Shown: positions 1 through 8,508, counted from the first letter of the stretch. The stretch is 64,000 nt of DNA from Gammaproteobacteria bacterium (GCA_025359085.1 JANYHL010000033.1:62001-126000); one strand, 5' to 3'. Translations and numbers: made by a program. The notes: generated by a model from the letters alone, not told the origin.

Positions 1-519
1 CAGCAGAGCGTCGAAATTGTCTCGCATCGGCGCGATGATGTGGGCCGGTGAGCCAAAGCTGGATTCGACCGGCGCGAGCGCCGCCGTCTGGTGAAAAAGC
101 GTCAGTGTGTCGGCCAGATCCGACACATGCCGGGCTTGCAGTTCACCGCGAGCACAGACCCGGTCGAGCCGCCCGGTTTCATCAAAGCGGCGCATCTTGA
201 CGGCGTATTCGATCGGAGTGCCGGTGCCACCCCAGTGCGGGTCTTGCGGGGTGTTGCCAATGGCGAGCACGTCCAGGTACAGGTCCGGCGCAAAGCGGCG
301 GTTGAGGCGCAACTCGTTTTGACAGTAGCGCTGGCGTTGCGCCAGTGTGCTGAAGTCCAGAAAAGACAGTTTGACCGGCTTTTTGATCTTGTAGGCAAAG
401 TCCCCCGCCAGCAGCACCCAGGAGATGTGGGTCTGGACCAAGTCAACCCGCTGCACGGTGCCAGGATAACGGGTTGGCTCCAGCAGGGCCCTGATAAGGG
501 GGGGCAAGTTGTCGTCCAT
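1..519 (-). CDS. Aminoglycoside-phosphotransferase-like / P-loop kinase family protein, C-terminus outside window
   Basis: The minus-strand reading frame is open from an ATG at 519 to the left edge, giving 173 residues of an incomplete protein. The N-terminal part reads as the COG2187-type kinase-like domain: a LLAGDFAYKIKKPV stretch at about residues 36-49 carries the lysines expected in a nucleotide-binding lobe, followed by a conserved LSFLDFSTL segment and a DLADTLTLFHQTA helix. Full-length family members usually add a C-terminal P-loop ATPase domain, which would lie left of the window. It follows the copper genes on the same strand after a gap of about 200 bp, so co-transcription is not assured. 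The substrate is unknown, and the name does not imply drug resistance. Confidence 0.75.
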   Translation of the reverse strand, partial: MDDNLPPLIRALLEPTRYPGTVQRVDLVQTHISWVLLAGDFAYKIKKPVKLSFLDFSTLAQRQRYCQNELRLNRRFAPDLYLDVLAIGNTPQDPHWGGTGTPIEYAVKMRRFDETGRLDRVCARGELQARHVSDLADTLTLFHQTAALAPVESSFGSPAHIIAPMRDNFDALL

Positions 520-716
520 GAGCGCGATGATGCCAGACTCCGCGGAGCGGGCCGATGCTGCCAGTGCGCCGGGGGGTGTCGGCGGTTTTTAAACCGCTGC
601 GCCAACCCCCAGATTTCATTTGCCGATTGGCGTTCTTTTCGTTCCTCGCAGCCTTTCATGGTCAGCGTGACGGGATCCAGGTTCGAGATCCGAAGCCAGA
701 CGCCAGCATCACCACC

Positions 717-1067
717 TTACTGGACAAGTTGGAGATCGGTTACCACCAGAGCACCACTGTCCTTCATGACTTTGAACTGAACCTTGTCACCGATTTGTAC
801 CTTCTCTAACAAAGCGGGATCCCTGACTTGAAACACCATCGTCATCGGAGGCATTTCAAGGTTTTTGATCTCGTCATGCTTGATCGTTATTTTCTTGGCA
901 TCCTTGTCAATCTTGCGGACTTCTCCCTGGGTCATGTCATGGCGGGCCATCATATTCATGTCGTCCCTCTGGCCAGGGTCCGTGGCGGCCTGAGCGAAAA
1001 CGCCGCCAGAAAAAATCGTGACCGACACAATCGATAGATGGACAAGCAGTTGCTTCATTGAGTTCAT
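717..1067 (-). CDS. cusF: CusF-like periplasmic copper-binding protein
   Basis: This 116-residue protein has an N-terminal signal peptide ending near the AQA at residues 25-27, so it should act in the periplasm as a small Cu(I)/Ag(I) carrier. The C-terminal half is the CusF OB-fold family. The metal-site segment HDEIKNLEMPPMTM (about residues 64-77) keeps the His and the two MxM methionines of CusF. The tryptophan that caps the metal in E. coli CusF is replaced here by Met72. It is the last gene of a minus-strand copper cluster after the multicopper oxidase and cupredoxin genes. A second ATG at codon 4 is an alternative start. Gene symbol by family only. Confidence 0.85.
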   Translation of the reverse strand: MNSMKQLLVHLSIVSVTIFSGGVFAQAATDPGQRDDMNMMARHDMTQGEVRKIDKDAKKITIKHDEIKNLEMPPMTMVFQVRDPALLEKVQIGDKVQFKVMKDSGALVVTDLQLVQ

Positions 1068-1219
1068 GATTTGTTTCCTTCATAAATTGGGCAAGCCAAA
1101 GAGTTGCCGTCTTTTTAACAGCTAAGCGCTATAGAAGCATCGGCGATAGCCCTGCTGTCGGTGCCGCCCATGCGCCATCCCGGGAAAGAAAAAACCCTTC
1201 CGAACAACACGGGTGGTGG

Positions 1220-1729
1220 TCAATGGGCGTGTGTCGAGTCGTCTTGAATGTTGCGTGTTTTGTTAGCTGCGACTTTAATTAGCCCTTTCATGCCTGCGTC
1301 GTAATGGCCCGGTTGCAGGCAAGCGAAGTCGACCTTACCCGCCTTGGTGAATTGCCAGATGATTTCACCCGTTTTTCCTGGTGCGACGGTGACCATGTTG
1401 TCGTCGGCATGTTCCATCTCCGGATTTTTCTTCATCACTTCGTAGTGTTTCTTGAGGTCTGTTTCAGTGCCCAGCACCATCTCGTGCTTGACCTGGCCGG
1501 AGTTTTTGGCAACAAAGCGAACCGTCTCTCCCTGTTTCACGTCGAAATTTGAAGAGTGAAAGCGCATGTCGTCTTTCATGTCGACGTTCACGGTGCGCGT
1601 CACTTTCGATGCGACGCCTGGCTTGCCGATTGCTTCATCGTCATGACCCCCAGCGTGTTTGCCAGACGCCAAGGCAGTCAAGGCCAGCAATAGGCCGGGA
1701 ATGGCAATCAGAAGGTTGCGTGATTTCAT
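1220..1729 (-). CDS. Cupredoxin-family copper protein
   Basis: This 169-residue protein has an N-terminal hydrophobic signal segment (residues 5-22) and a single cupredoxin domain. Type-1 copper ligands are visible: His82 in VKHEM, then Cys137, His142 and Met147 in FACLQPGHYDAGM. A His/Asp-rich stretch (KHAGGHDDE) follows the signal peptide. The ATG at 1729 is chosen because the longer frame upstream overlaps the 3' end of the multicopper oxidase gene without any recognisable sequence. The gene lies 35 bp downstream of the oxidase and probably belongs to the same transcript. Its likely role is periplasmic copper binding or electron transfer to the oxidase; that partnership is inferred from context. 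Confidence 0.85.
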   Translation of the reverse strand: MKSRNLLIAIPGLLLALTALASGKHAGGHDDEAIGKPGVASKVTRTVNVDMKDDMRFHSSNFDVKQGETVRFVAKNSGQVKHEMVLGTETDLKKHYEVMKKNPEMEHADDNMVTVAPGKTGEIIWQFTKAGKVDFACLQPGHYDAGMKGLIKVAANKTRNIQDDSTHAH

Positions 1730-1764
1730 GGAATACCTTTCAAGGGTGTTGGTTGTAAAACTAA

Positions 1765-3180
1765 TCAATGCTTCATGTTGCTCATGGAGGGCTTGCGGAC
1801 TTGAACTTCGACTTCTGTCATCGGCATGTTCTGAACGGGCATGGATTTGCCGCCCTCCGCGGCAAAACGCGCGGGGTTGGGCAGTGAGCCGGTCCATTCA
1901 TAAGCGATTTCACCGACCGGGTGCTTGTACCAGCCCGGGTCTTTGTAGTCGCCAGGCTTTTGGTTTTTGCGCACCTTGACCATGCTGAACATGCCGCCCA
2001 TTTCCACGCTGCCAAACGGGCCTTGGCCGGTCATCATGGGCGTTGTGTTGTCGGGAATCGGCATCTCCATCTCCGTCATATCGGCCATGCCGCGTTCGCC
2101 CATCACCATATAGTCGGGTATCAGGTTGGTGATTTTTTTTGCCATCCCGCGGTGATCCACGCCGATCAAGGTGGGCACGTTGTGCCCCATCGCGTTCATG
2201 GTGTGGTGACTCTTGTGGCAATGAAACGCCCAGTCCCCTTCTTCGTCGGCCAAAAATTCAATCTGGCGCATCTGACCCACTGCAACATCCGTGGTGACCT
2301 CGTGCCAGCGGGACGATTTGGGTGTCGGCCCGCCATCGGTGCCAGTCACCAGAAATTCATGGCCATGCAGATGCATCGGGTGGTTGGTCATGGTCAGGTT
2401 GCCAACGCGGATGCGCACCTTGTCGTTTTTACGGACCACCAGCGGGTCAATACCGGGGAATATCCTGCTGTTCCAACTCCATAGGTTGAACTCCAGCATC
2501 GTCATGATCTTGGGCGTGTAAGCGCCTGGGTCAATGTCATAGGCGTTCAGCAGGAACACAAAATCCCGATCCACCTCTTCGATCAGCGGGTGCTTGACCT
2601 TGGGGTGAGTGATCCACATTCCCATCATTCCCATGGCCATTTGTGTCATTTCGTCGGCGTGCGGGTGGTACATGAAAGTGCCCGGACGCCGCGCCACGAA
2701 TTCATAGACAAAAGTCTTGCCGGGTTGGATGGCCGGCTGATTCAGCCCCGCGACCCCATCCATTCCATTGGGCAGACGCTGGCCATGCCAGTGCACACTG
2801 GTGTGCTCAGGCAGCTTATTGGTCACAAAAATGCGAATCCTGTCACCCTCGACTACTTCGATGGTGGGGCCAGGTGACTGACCGTTGTAACCCCAGAGAT
2901 GGGCCTTGAAGCCGGGGGCCATCTCGCGTACCACGGGTTCGGCCACGAGATGGAACTCCTTGACACCGTTGTTCATGCGCCAGGGCAGCGTCCAGCCGTT
3001 GAGCGTGACCACCGGGTTGTACGGCCGGCCGGTGTTCGGAAACAGGGGTGGCATCGTGTCCGGGCTGGTTTGCAGTACCGGCTCCGGCAAGGCCGCCATG
3101 GCAACTTTGCTAACGGCAGAGGTCACAACTGCAGTGGTCAAAACACCGGCACCCGCCAAAAAGTTTCGTCTGTTTGTCAT
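1765..3180 (-). CDS. copA: Multicopper oxidase (CopA-type copper oxidase), Tat-exported
   Basis: This 471-residue oxidase begins with a twin-arginine-type leader (TNRRNFLAG, residues 2-10), consistent with export of the folded, copper-loaded enzyme. All four copper-ligand blocks are present: HWHG at 130-133, HPHADE at 172-177, HPMHLHGH at 267-274, and HCHKSHHTMNAM at 320-331 with the type-1 Cys, His and Met. A Met-rich tail follows (about 350-400). The expected role is periplasmic oxidation of Cu(I) to Cu(II) in copper tolerance. It lies 30 bp after the TolC-type gene and 35 bp before the cupredoxin gene. At 471 residues it is shorter than classical plasmid CopA proteins (about 600), so it belongs to a compact subfamily and the symbol is approximate. 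Confidence 0.9.
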   Translation of the reverse strand: MTNRRNFLAGAGVLTTAVVTSAVSKVAMAALPEPVLQTSPDTMPPLFPNTGRPYNPVVTLNGWTLPWRMNNGVKEFHLVAEPVVREMAPGFKAHLWGYNGQSPGPTIEVVEGDRIRIFVTNKLPEHTSVHWHGQRLPNGMDGVAGLNQPAIQPGKTFVYEFVARRPGTFMYHPHADEMTQMAMGMMGMWITHPKVKHPLIEEVDRDFVFLLNAYDIDPGAYTPKIMTMLEFNLWSWNSRIFPGIDPLVVRKNDKVRIRVGNLTMTNHPMHLHGHEFLVTGTDGGPTPKSSRWHEVTTDVAVGQMRQIEFLADEEGDWAFHCHKSHHTMNAMGHNVPTLIGVDHRGMAKKITNLIPDYMVMGERGMADMTEMEMPIPDNTTPMMTGQGPFGSVEMGGMFSMVKVRKNQKPGDYKDPGWYKHPVGEIAYEWTGSLPNPARFAAEGGKSMPVQNMPMTEVEVQVRKPSMSNMKH

Positions 3181-3210
3181 ATGAATTGCGGTAATGGAGT
3201 GATCGCCAGA

Positions 3211-4632
3211 TCAGTGACCGGCTTGGCTCGCGCTGCTACCCGTGGGCATTAACATGGCTGCCATGGTGGTTGGCTTGCCGGTCATGGACGCAGCAAGTGC
3301 CGCGTCGGCGAGCCAGAACTGCTGATAAGCATTGATCGCAGCCATGACGCTGGAGATCTGATCGCGGCTGTCGGCCAGAAGTTCGAGCACACCGATCAGC
3401 ATGCCGTTGTAAGCAAGCACATTTTCTTCGGCTATGACCTTGCGCAGCGGCACGATCTCGTCGCGATAGTGTCTGGCTACATCATGGGCCGTGCGGTAGG
3501 CCGAATAGCTTTGCCGCAGCTGGGATGAAGCGTTGCGCACCGTGCTTTCGTAGCGGTTGGCGGCAGCCAGCGATTGTGCGTTCATGGTGTCACGCTGGGC
3601 CGATCCCCAATCAAAGATGGGCAGGCGTATACCAAGTTCATAACCCATTCGCGGTGTTTGGGTGCCCGCAGCGTTGTCGAACACCGTATCCCGGCGGATT
3701 CCCAGCTCCACGTCGACAAGGCTGTTGAGCAGGCTCAAACCTTGCGCCTTGCCCGCGATATCCAGCTGGTTGAGTGCCATTTGCACATCCAGACGCTGCT
3801 GCATCGCGTTGACGTTGACAAGGCCGGATGGGTGCGGCTCTTTCGGCAGATCCGGCAGGCGCTCGGGAAGCTTTAACTCCACCGATTGCGCATCCGTTAA
3901 TCCCAACAGGCGGACCAATTCCTCCCGGTCCGCGGTGGCCGCGTTGGCGGCCGATGCCAGCTGAGCTGCGGCATCCGCATAAAAGACCTGCTGACGCGCC
4001 CGCTGCAACTTGGTGAAATTACCCACTTGCAGCATGCGCCGCGCCAGCTCTGCGCTCGCTTGCGCGCTGCTGTTGACCTGTCCGGCATATTTCAACATCT
4101 GCTGTGCGCTCACGGCCCGCACCCACGCCTGGCGTACCTGAGTGACGTGGTCGACCACGTCGGCGCTGAGCTGAATCTCGAATTGCGCGACCTGGCTGCG
4201 GGCGATCACTTGGCGCTGCGGCAGTGTCAGGATATCCAGCAAACCAAACGACAGCAATCGGTTTAGCTCCAGCTCATCGCCAAAACGCACTCGCTCGAAC
4301 GCAAAAACCGGGTTGGCGATACGACCCCGCTGGTTCGCCAAAGCCATTTCGGACCAGCTCTGAGCCAACAAGGTTTGGACGGCCGGGCTGTTGGCCAAGG
4401 CCAACTGGACAGCGTCATCCATGGTTAACGGCTGCGCCAACAAATCGCCTGTCAGCTTGCTGCGGGCTCGCTGCTGCTGCTCGGTGCGACTAAGCTCCAG
4501 CTTGCCTTGGGTGAATGCCTTGTTGTTGTCATTGGTTTTCTGGACAGCCTGATCGATGTTGACGGATGCGCATCCGGCCAACACAAGAGTGGCCGTGGCC
4601 AGCGCGCCGCCTAATCCGAAAATTGTTCTCAT
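3211..4632 (-). CDS. TolC-family outer-membrane efflux lipoprotein
   Basis: This 473-residue protein starts at 4632 with a lipoprotein signal ending in the lipobox LVLAGC (Cys21). The rest is the repeated coiled-coil, Ala/Gln/Leu-rich sequence of outer-membrane efflux proteins, with a central ALANQRGRIANPVF segment and a later GIRLPIFDWGSAQRD segment typical of the second TolC repeat. A longer frame exists upstream, but it overlaps the preceding gene and lacks a signal peptide. Such proteins form the outer-membrane channel for CusBA or Czc-type RND pumps. No membrane fusion protein or RND pump gene lies in this cluster, so its inner-membrane partner must be encoded elsewhere or has been lost. 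Confidence 0.88.
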   Translation of the reverse strand: MRTIFGLGGALATATLVLAGCASVNIDQAVQKTNDNNKAFTQGKLELSRTEQQQRARSKLTGDLLAQPLTMDDAVQLALANSPAVQTLLAQSWSEMALANQRGRIANPVFAFERVRFGDELELNRLLSFGLLDILTLPQRQVIARSQVAQFEIQLSADVVDHVTQVRQAWVRAVSAQQMLKYAGQVNSSAQASAELARRMLQVGNFTKLQRARQQVFYADAAAQLASAANAATADREELVRLLGLTDAQSVELKLPERLPDLPKEPHPSGLVNVNAMQQRLDVQMALNQLDIAGKAQGLSLLNSLVDVELGIRRDTVFDNAAGTQTPRMGYELGIRLPIFDWGSAQRDTMNAQSLAAANRYESTVRNASSQLRQSYSAYRTAHDVARHYRDEIVPLRKVIAEENVLAYNGMLIGVLELLADSRDQISSVMAAINAYQQFWLADAALAASMTGKPTTMAAMLMPTGSSASQAGH

Positions 4633-4643
4633 GGCCGCCTCTT

Positions 4644-4961
4644 TCACGGTTTGGCGCGCCCGGCATGGGGATCGGGCGGGGCTGCAGCATCCTGCGCTTG
4701 CGGCAACCGGGCCTCTTTGGCATATTCGCGCCAACCACCGACACGGCCAACGCTGTCATTGGCCTCGCGCCATGAACCAAGGGGTTGGTCGCTGTAAGCG
4801 CGGTAATCGGTAAAAGTTGATCGGTAAGCGAAGGTGACCGGGGATGGCGCCGTGCTCTTTGAATCAGGGGTCATCAGTGCAGAACTGGACTGGGCGAAGG
4901 CCATCGGTAAGGCCATCGCCAGTCCCGCCGACACGAGCCAGTGAGAGTGGAGTAAATGCAT
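4644..4961 (-). CDS. Small periplasmic protein of copper/heavy-metal clusters, function unknown
   Basis: This 105-residue protein has a signal peptide ending near AFAQ (residue 24) and a compact conserved middle containing FAYRSTFTDYRAY and SVGRVGGWREYAKEA, followed by a Pro/Ala-rich tail. I recognise this kind of sequence as a small conserved protein found beside metal-efflux outer-membrane genes, but no biochemical function is known to me. It is the first gene of the minus-strand copper operon. It ends 11 bp before the TolC-type gene, and its start is about 100 bp downstream of a candidate CopR box. Confidence 0.75.
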   Translation of the reverse strand: MHLLHSHWLVSAGLAMALPMAFAQSSSALMTPDSKSTAPSPVTFAYRSTFTDYRAYSDQPLGSWREANDSVGRVGGWREYAKEARLPQAQDAAAPPDPHAGRAKP

Positions 4962-5328
4962 GGGATCCTCGTGTCAACACTGGGGATTGTGAGTAGAAAA
5001 CTCACGACGAAATTAAACAAAAATGTACTGGCGCTCTCCCGACAAAATGCTGACAGCAAGATTACATTCCTGTTATCTGCGCCGCACAGGCGCACCAACC
5101 GCGCATGAGGGGCGCTCATTGCATGTTCATGGAACACCGCCGTGAGAATCCCACGCCCTTTCACACTTCCCTATTCAGGATGTCAATGCAGGCTTATACG
5201 AGCCGATGGCGCACCTGCGGTGTCGCCTGCAACGAACTCCAATTCGTGGCAGCCCTCCACGCTTGACCGCTATTTTCAAGAGGACGACCCCGATGGGTTG
5301 GGGCCGCAAAGAAAAGCAAGGGGTGTTG
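4962..5328. other. Intergenic region upstream of the copper operon
   Basis: No gene is supported in these 367 bp. Short plus-strand frames here show no family resemblance and no ribosome binding site. The stretch holds the presumed promoter of the minus-strand copper operon, including a candidate CopR box at 5062-5076 and a GTGAG...CTCAC inverted repeat near 4989-5005. The part next to copK (5257-5328) contains a weak GC-rich hairpin that might terminate copK. Confidence 0.5.
5062..5076 (-). promoter_or_regulatory. Candidate CopR/CusR-type copper box of the cop operon
   Basis: The plus-strand 15-mer TTACATTCCTGTTAT matches 13 of 15 positions of the CopR box as I remember it (TGACANTTNTGTNAT, counting N as a match). 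It lies about 100 bp upstream of the first gene of the minus-strand operon. A second site in the same orientation precedes copK. The consensus is from memory, and no copRS-type regulator gene is present in the window. Confidence 0.45.
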
Positions 5329-5607
5329 TTACTTTCCACCGCCCGGTTTCAGGATGCTTTCCAGACGCGCTACTTCATCGCCGATCATGATGACCCTTTG
5401 GCCGTCCTTGGTTTCCATCACATGACCCTCTTTCATTCGAACAACCTTGCCAAATTTGTTTTCCATTCCCATCTTGCCGTCTTTGAAAAGGTAGACGGTC
5501 GATCCATCCTTGAGTTCGATGGATTTCTCCACTTTGCTCGCATCTACTGCCAAGGCGGACAAGGCGACCATACTGCCTGCAGCGACAATCAACATTTTTT
5601 TGAACAT
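5329..5607 (-). CDS. copK: CopK-family periplasmic copper-resistance protein
   Basis: This 92-residue precursor has a signal peptide ending at ALA20, giving a mature protein beginning VDASKVEKS. Mature residues Met26, Met28, Met38, Met44 and Met54 occupy the positions known as the methionine cluster of Cupriavidus CopK. The DGKMGMENKFGK motif is also conserved. CopK binds Cu(I), and cooperatively Cu(II), in the periplasm under copper stress. The ATG at 5607 is preferred because AAGGAA lies 7 nt upstream. An 11-codon extension is possible but would put extra residues before the signal peptide. It is transcribed separately from the downstream copper operon and has its own candidate copper box at 5690-5704. 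Confidence 0.9.
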   Translation of the reverse strand: MFKKMLIVAAGSMVALSALAVDASKVEKSIELKDGSTVYLFKDGKMGMENKFGKVVRMKEGHVMETKDGQRVIMIGDEVARLESILKPGGGK

Positions 5608-5689
5608 GATAATTTCCTTTAATAAGTAAACGACACACAAGATGCAAGCATGATATGAAAATGAAACTGTCGAAAAGATGATTCGAACA

Positions 5690-5704
5690 TGACATTTCAG
5701 TCAT
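5690..5704 (-). promoter_or_regulatory. Candidate CopR/CusR-type copper box of copK
   Basis: The plus-strand sequence TGACATTTCAGTCAT matches the remembered CopR box TGACANTTNTGTNAT at 14 of 15 positions. It lies 83 bp upstream of the copK start. A further half-site-like CTGTAAT follows at 5709-5714. Its orientation relative to the gene is the same as at the copper operon. Confidence 0.5.
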
Positions 5705-5880
5705 CATTCTGTAATCTTTATCTTGCAGCCCAGGCTGCCATCCATCAGGAGCCCGGGTACCCCATCCACCGCACATAAACCACTCACCTTTGGTAAGCCC
5801 TATGCGGATGCGGCTTATATGAAATTCAGCTCGCGGCCGACTTCGATCTGGCTGATCGTATCTTCTCTGGGGGACATCAC

Positions 5881-6774
5881 ATGAATCAAACCGTCGCCAC
5901 CCTCAACCGCCGCTTTGGTTTGGCTGACAGGCTGCATTTTGTAGACGGCGGCGCGGGCTTGTCCGTGGCTGAAATCAAGACGCCTCAGGCCAGCGCACGC
6001 GTGGCGCTGCAAGGCGCGCAAGTGCTGGCGTGGCAACCGGCCGGCCAAAAGCCGGTGCTTTGGGTATCAAAAACCGCCGTATCTGAACCGGGCAAGGGCG
6101 TGCGCGGCGGCGTCCCGGTGTGCTGGCCGTGGTTTGGTGCGCGGGACGGACTGCCTGCCCACGGCTTGGTGCGCGCCCGCTTGTGGGAAGTGCGCGCAAC
6201 CACCCAGGATGCAGCGGGGCAAGTGCTGCTGCGTTTGGGCATGACAGATGATGCAAGTACCCGCGCGCTGTGGGACTTTGCGTTTGATCTGGAACTGCTC
6301 GTTACCGTGGGCCCAACCTTGACCCTGGCGCTGGCCACCCGCAACACGGGCACGGCAGCGTTCGCGATCACGGACGCGCTGCACAGCTATTTTCGCGTCG
6401 GCGACATCGCGCAAACGGTGGTGCAGGGGCTGGACGGCGGCGACTACCTGGACAAGCTACAAAATTTTGCACCCGTCAGGCAAACCGGTGCCCTTGAATT
6501 CACCGGTGAAACTGACCGCATTTACACCCACACCACCGCCGATTGCCTGATTGAAGACCAAGCCGGGAGGCGCACCATCCGCGTGGCGAAACAGGGCAGC
6601 ACATCGACCGTGGTGTGGAACCCGTGGCGCGAGCGCGAAAAAACCTTGACGGATATGGCCGCAGGGGAGTATCGGAACATGCTGTGCGTCGAAACCTGCA
6701 ACGCCGGGCCGGACCAGGTTACCCTGGCCCCCGGCAGCATGCACACGCTGGCGGCGATGATTTCAGTGGTTTGA
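5881..6774 (+). CDS. D-hexose-6-phosphate mutarotase (YeaD-type aldose 1-epimerase family)
   Basis: This 297-residue protein is full length for the family and interconverts alpha and beta anomers of hexose 6-phosphates in the cytoplasm. Family features visible are the VSKTAVSEPGKGVRGGVPVCWPWFG-type region around residues 62-86, the catalytic-His region DALHSYFRVGDI (about 163-174), and the C-terminal LCVETCNAGPDQVTL with the catalytic Glu. It stands alone on the plus strand, convergent with the glycerate kinase gene 17 bp downstream. Confidence 0.88.
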   Translation: MNQTVATLNRRFGLADRLHFVDGGAGLSVAEIKTPQASARVALQGAQVLAWQPAGQKPVLWVSKTAVSEPGKGVRGGVPVCWPWFGARDGLPAHGLVRARLWEVRATTQDAAGQVLLRLGMTDDASTRALWDFAFDLELLVTVGPTLTLALATRNTGTAAFAITDALHSYFRVGDIAQTVVQGLDGGDYLDKLQNFAPVRQTGALEFTGETDRIYTHTTADCLIEDQAGRRTIRVAKQGSTSTVVWNPWREREKTLTDMAAGEYRNMLCVETCNAGPDQVTLAPGSMHTLAAMISVV

Positions 6775-6791
6775 CACGCGCTCGGTGGCCT

Positions 6792-8069
6792 TCAGCCGAT
6801 GAGGATGGCCCGAAAGTCATTCACATTGGTCAGCGTGGGGCCGGTCAGCACCGAGTCACCCAAGGCCTGGAAGAAGCTGTGGGCATCGTTGCGGTCGAGG
6901 TAGGTGCGCGGGTTCATGCCCGCGCGCCAAGCCCGGGTCAGCGTGTCGGGGGTCAGGACCGCGCCGGCGATTTCCTCGATGCCGTCCACGCCATCGGTGT
7001 CGCCCGCCAGCGCGTAAACGCCTTTCAGCTCGCCCAAGGCCAGGGCCAGCGACAGCAAAAATTCCACATTGCGCCCGCCGCGGCCTTTTCCTTTGAGCGT
7101 TACCGTGGTTTCTCCACCGCTCAGCAGCACACAGGGCGCTTGAAACGGTTGACCGCGCAGGGCCACCTGGCGCGTGATGCCGGCCAGTGCTTTGGCCACC
7201 TCACGCGCTTCGCCTTCCAGGCTGTCACCCAGGATGTAGGGCGTGATGCCAGCGGCACGGGCTGCTTGTGCCGCAGCCTCCAGCGCGATTTGCGGGGCGG
7301 TGATCATGCGCACGCTGCTGTTTTGCAGGCGCGGGTCGCCCGGCTTGACGGTTTCGCCCGCGCCGCTTTCCAAGAGTGTGCGCATGGTCGCTGGCAGCGC
7401 AATCTGGTAGCGCTGGATGATGTCAAGGGCGTCCGCGCAAGTGGTGGCATCCGCCACGGTGGGGCCAGAGGCAATGTCCATCGGCGCGTCGCCCGGCACG
7501 TCCGAGATCAGCAATGTGACGAGTTGCGCCGGGTGGCACAAAGCAGCCAGGCGGCCGCCCTTGAGGCTGGAGAGGTGGCGGCGCACGCAGTTCATCTCGG
7601 AAATGGTGGCGCCACTGGCCAGCAGCGCGGCGTTCACCGCCTGCTTGTCCGCCAAGGTGAGGCCCGGGCCGGGTGCCACCAACAGCGACGAGCCGCCGCC
7701 CGAGATCAGCGCAATCACCAGATCATCCTCCGTCAAGCCCGTCACCAGGTGGGCGATGCGCTGGGAGGCCGCCAGCCCGGCCGCGTCAGGCACCGGGTGC
7801 GCCGCTTGAACAATTTCAATGCGCTGGCAGGGCACGTCATAGCCGTAACGGGTGACCACCAGGCCTTCCAGCGGGCCGTGCCAATGGTCTTCCAGCGCCC
7901 GCGCCATGGCGGCGGAAGCCTTGCCCGCGCCGATCACGATGGTCCTGCCTTTTGGGGGTGGCGGCAAATGCGCCGGCAGGCACAACGCGGGTTGCGCAGC
8001 GGCTATTGCTGCGTCAAACAGGCTGCGTAGCAGGGCGCGGGGGGCAGTAGACGAAACGGTACACATCAA
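6792..8069 (-). CDS. Glycerate 2-kinase (MOFRL family, TtuD/GckA type)
   Basis: This 425-residue cytoplasmic enzyme phosphorylates D-glycerate in the glycerate/serine and tartrate routes. The N-terminal DUF4147 kinase domain shows GAGKASAAMARALE (about residues 46-60), the ALISGGGSSLLVAP loop and the NCVRRHLSSLKGGRLA helix. The C-terminal MOFRL domain has LLSGGETTVTLKGKGRGGRN. The product is sometimes mislabelled hydroxypyruvate reductase. Two ATGs open the frame and either may be used. It stands alone and points toward the mutarotase gene. Confidence 0.9.
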   Translation of the reverse strand: MMCTVSSTAPRALLRSLFDAAIAAAQPALCLPAHLPPPPKGRTIVIGAGKASAAMARALEDHWHGPLEGLVVTRYGYDVPCQRIEIVQAAHPVPDAAGLAASQRIAHLVTGLTEDDLVIALISGGGSSLLVAPGPGLTLADKQAVNAALLASGATISEMNCVRRHLSSLKGGRLAALCHPAQLVTLLISDVPGDAPMDIASGPTVADATTCADALDIIQRYQIALPATMRTLLESGAGETVKPGDPRLQNSSVRMITAPQIALEAAAQAARAAGITPYILGDSLEGEAREVAKALAGITRQVALRGQPFQAPCVLLSGGETTVTLKGKGRGGRNVEFLLSLALALGELKGVYALAGDTDGVDGIEEIAGAVLTPDTLTRAWRAGMNPRTYLDRNDAHSFFQALGDSVLTGPTLTNVNDFRAILIG

Positions 8070-8100
8070 GGGGATTCCAAAAATTGAAGAAAACTTGAAT

Positions 8101-8508
8101 TCAGGTCAGCAAAGTCATTCCCGCCGATCGCACCGCACCCTTGTCAAAACTAACCGTCTGCGCACAGCCCTGGGCTTTGCCAATCTCAACAATCAGCACA
8201 TCCGTGAAACCGACTTGTCCCTTGGGGTGTGAACGCATCTGCTGCGCAGCCGCTTGCACCACGTGTCGCTGCTCGACCACAAACTGCGCGGATCCAAGCA
8301 GGTCTTCCACGGTGCCTGTGCATTCGCTACTGGTCGCCGCATAGAGGCGCTGAAGCACCCAGCAGACCTCCACCAACACCACCAAGCTGATAAATCCGGG
8401 CTGGGTCGCACTCAACTCGCTTTCAATGAACCGCGTCGCAATGGCGGACTGCTTGGCATCGTCTTGCGCCAAATAGCGCACCAGCACGTTGGTGTCCAAG
8501 CCGATCAT
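8101..8508 (-). CDS. vapC: PIN-domain ribonuclease toxin (VapC-like)
   Basis: This 135-residue PIN domain begins MIGLDTNVLVRYL, with the first catalytic Asp at residue 5. Further acidic positions are visible, including the TDVLIVEIGKAQG segment followed by VSFDKGAV near the C-terminus. PIN toxins cleave RNA and inhibit translation when freed from their antitoxin. The start overlaps the stop of the upstream AbrB-type antitoxin by 4 bp, the usual toxin-antitoxin arrangement. The symbol is by family; the RNA target is unknown. Confidence 0.88.
   Translation of the reverse strand: MIGLDTNVLVRYLAQDDAKQSAIATRFIESELSATQPGFISLVVLVEVCWVLQRLYAATSSECTGTVEDLLGSAQFVVEQRHVVQAAAQQMRSHPKGQVGFTDVLIVEIGKAQGCAQTVSFDKGAVRSAGMTLLT

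Noticed and set aside
91..780. Long plus-strand frame over the left-edge gene
   Set aside because: Its composition mirrors the minus-strand kinase-like gene, and it runs antisense through it and into cusF. No family resemblance.
6615..8030. 471-codon plus-strand frame opposite glycerate kinase
   Set aside because: Arg/Ala/Gln/His-rich translation typical of the antisense of a GC-rich gene; the minus strand has a complete glycerate kinase.
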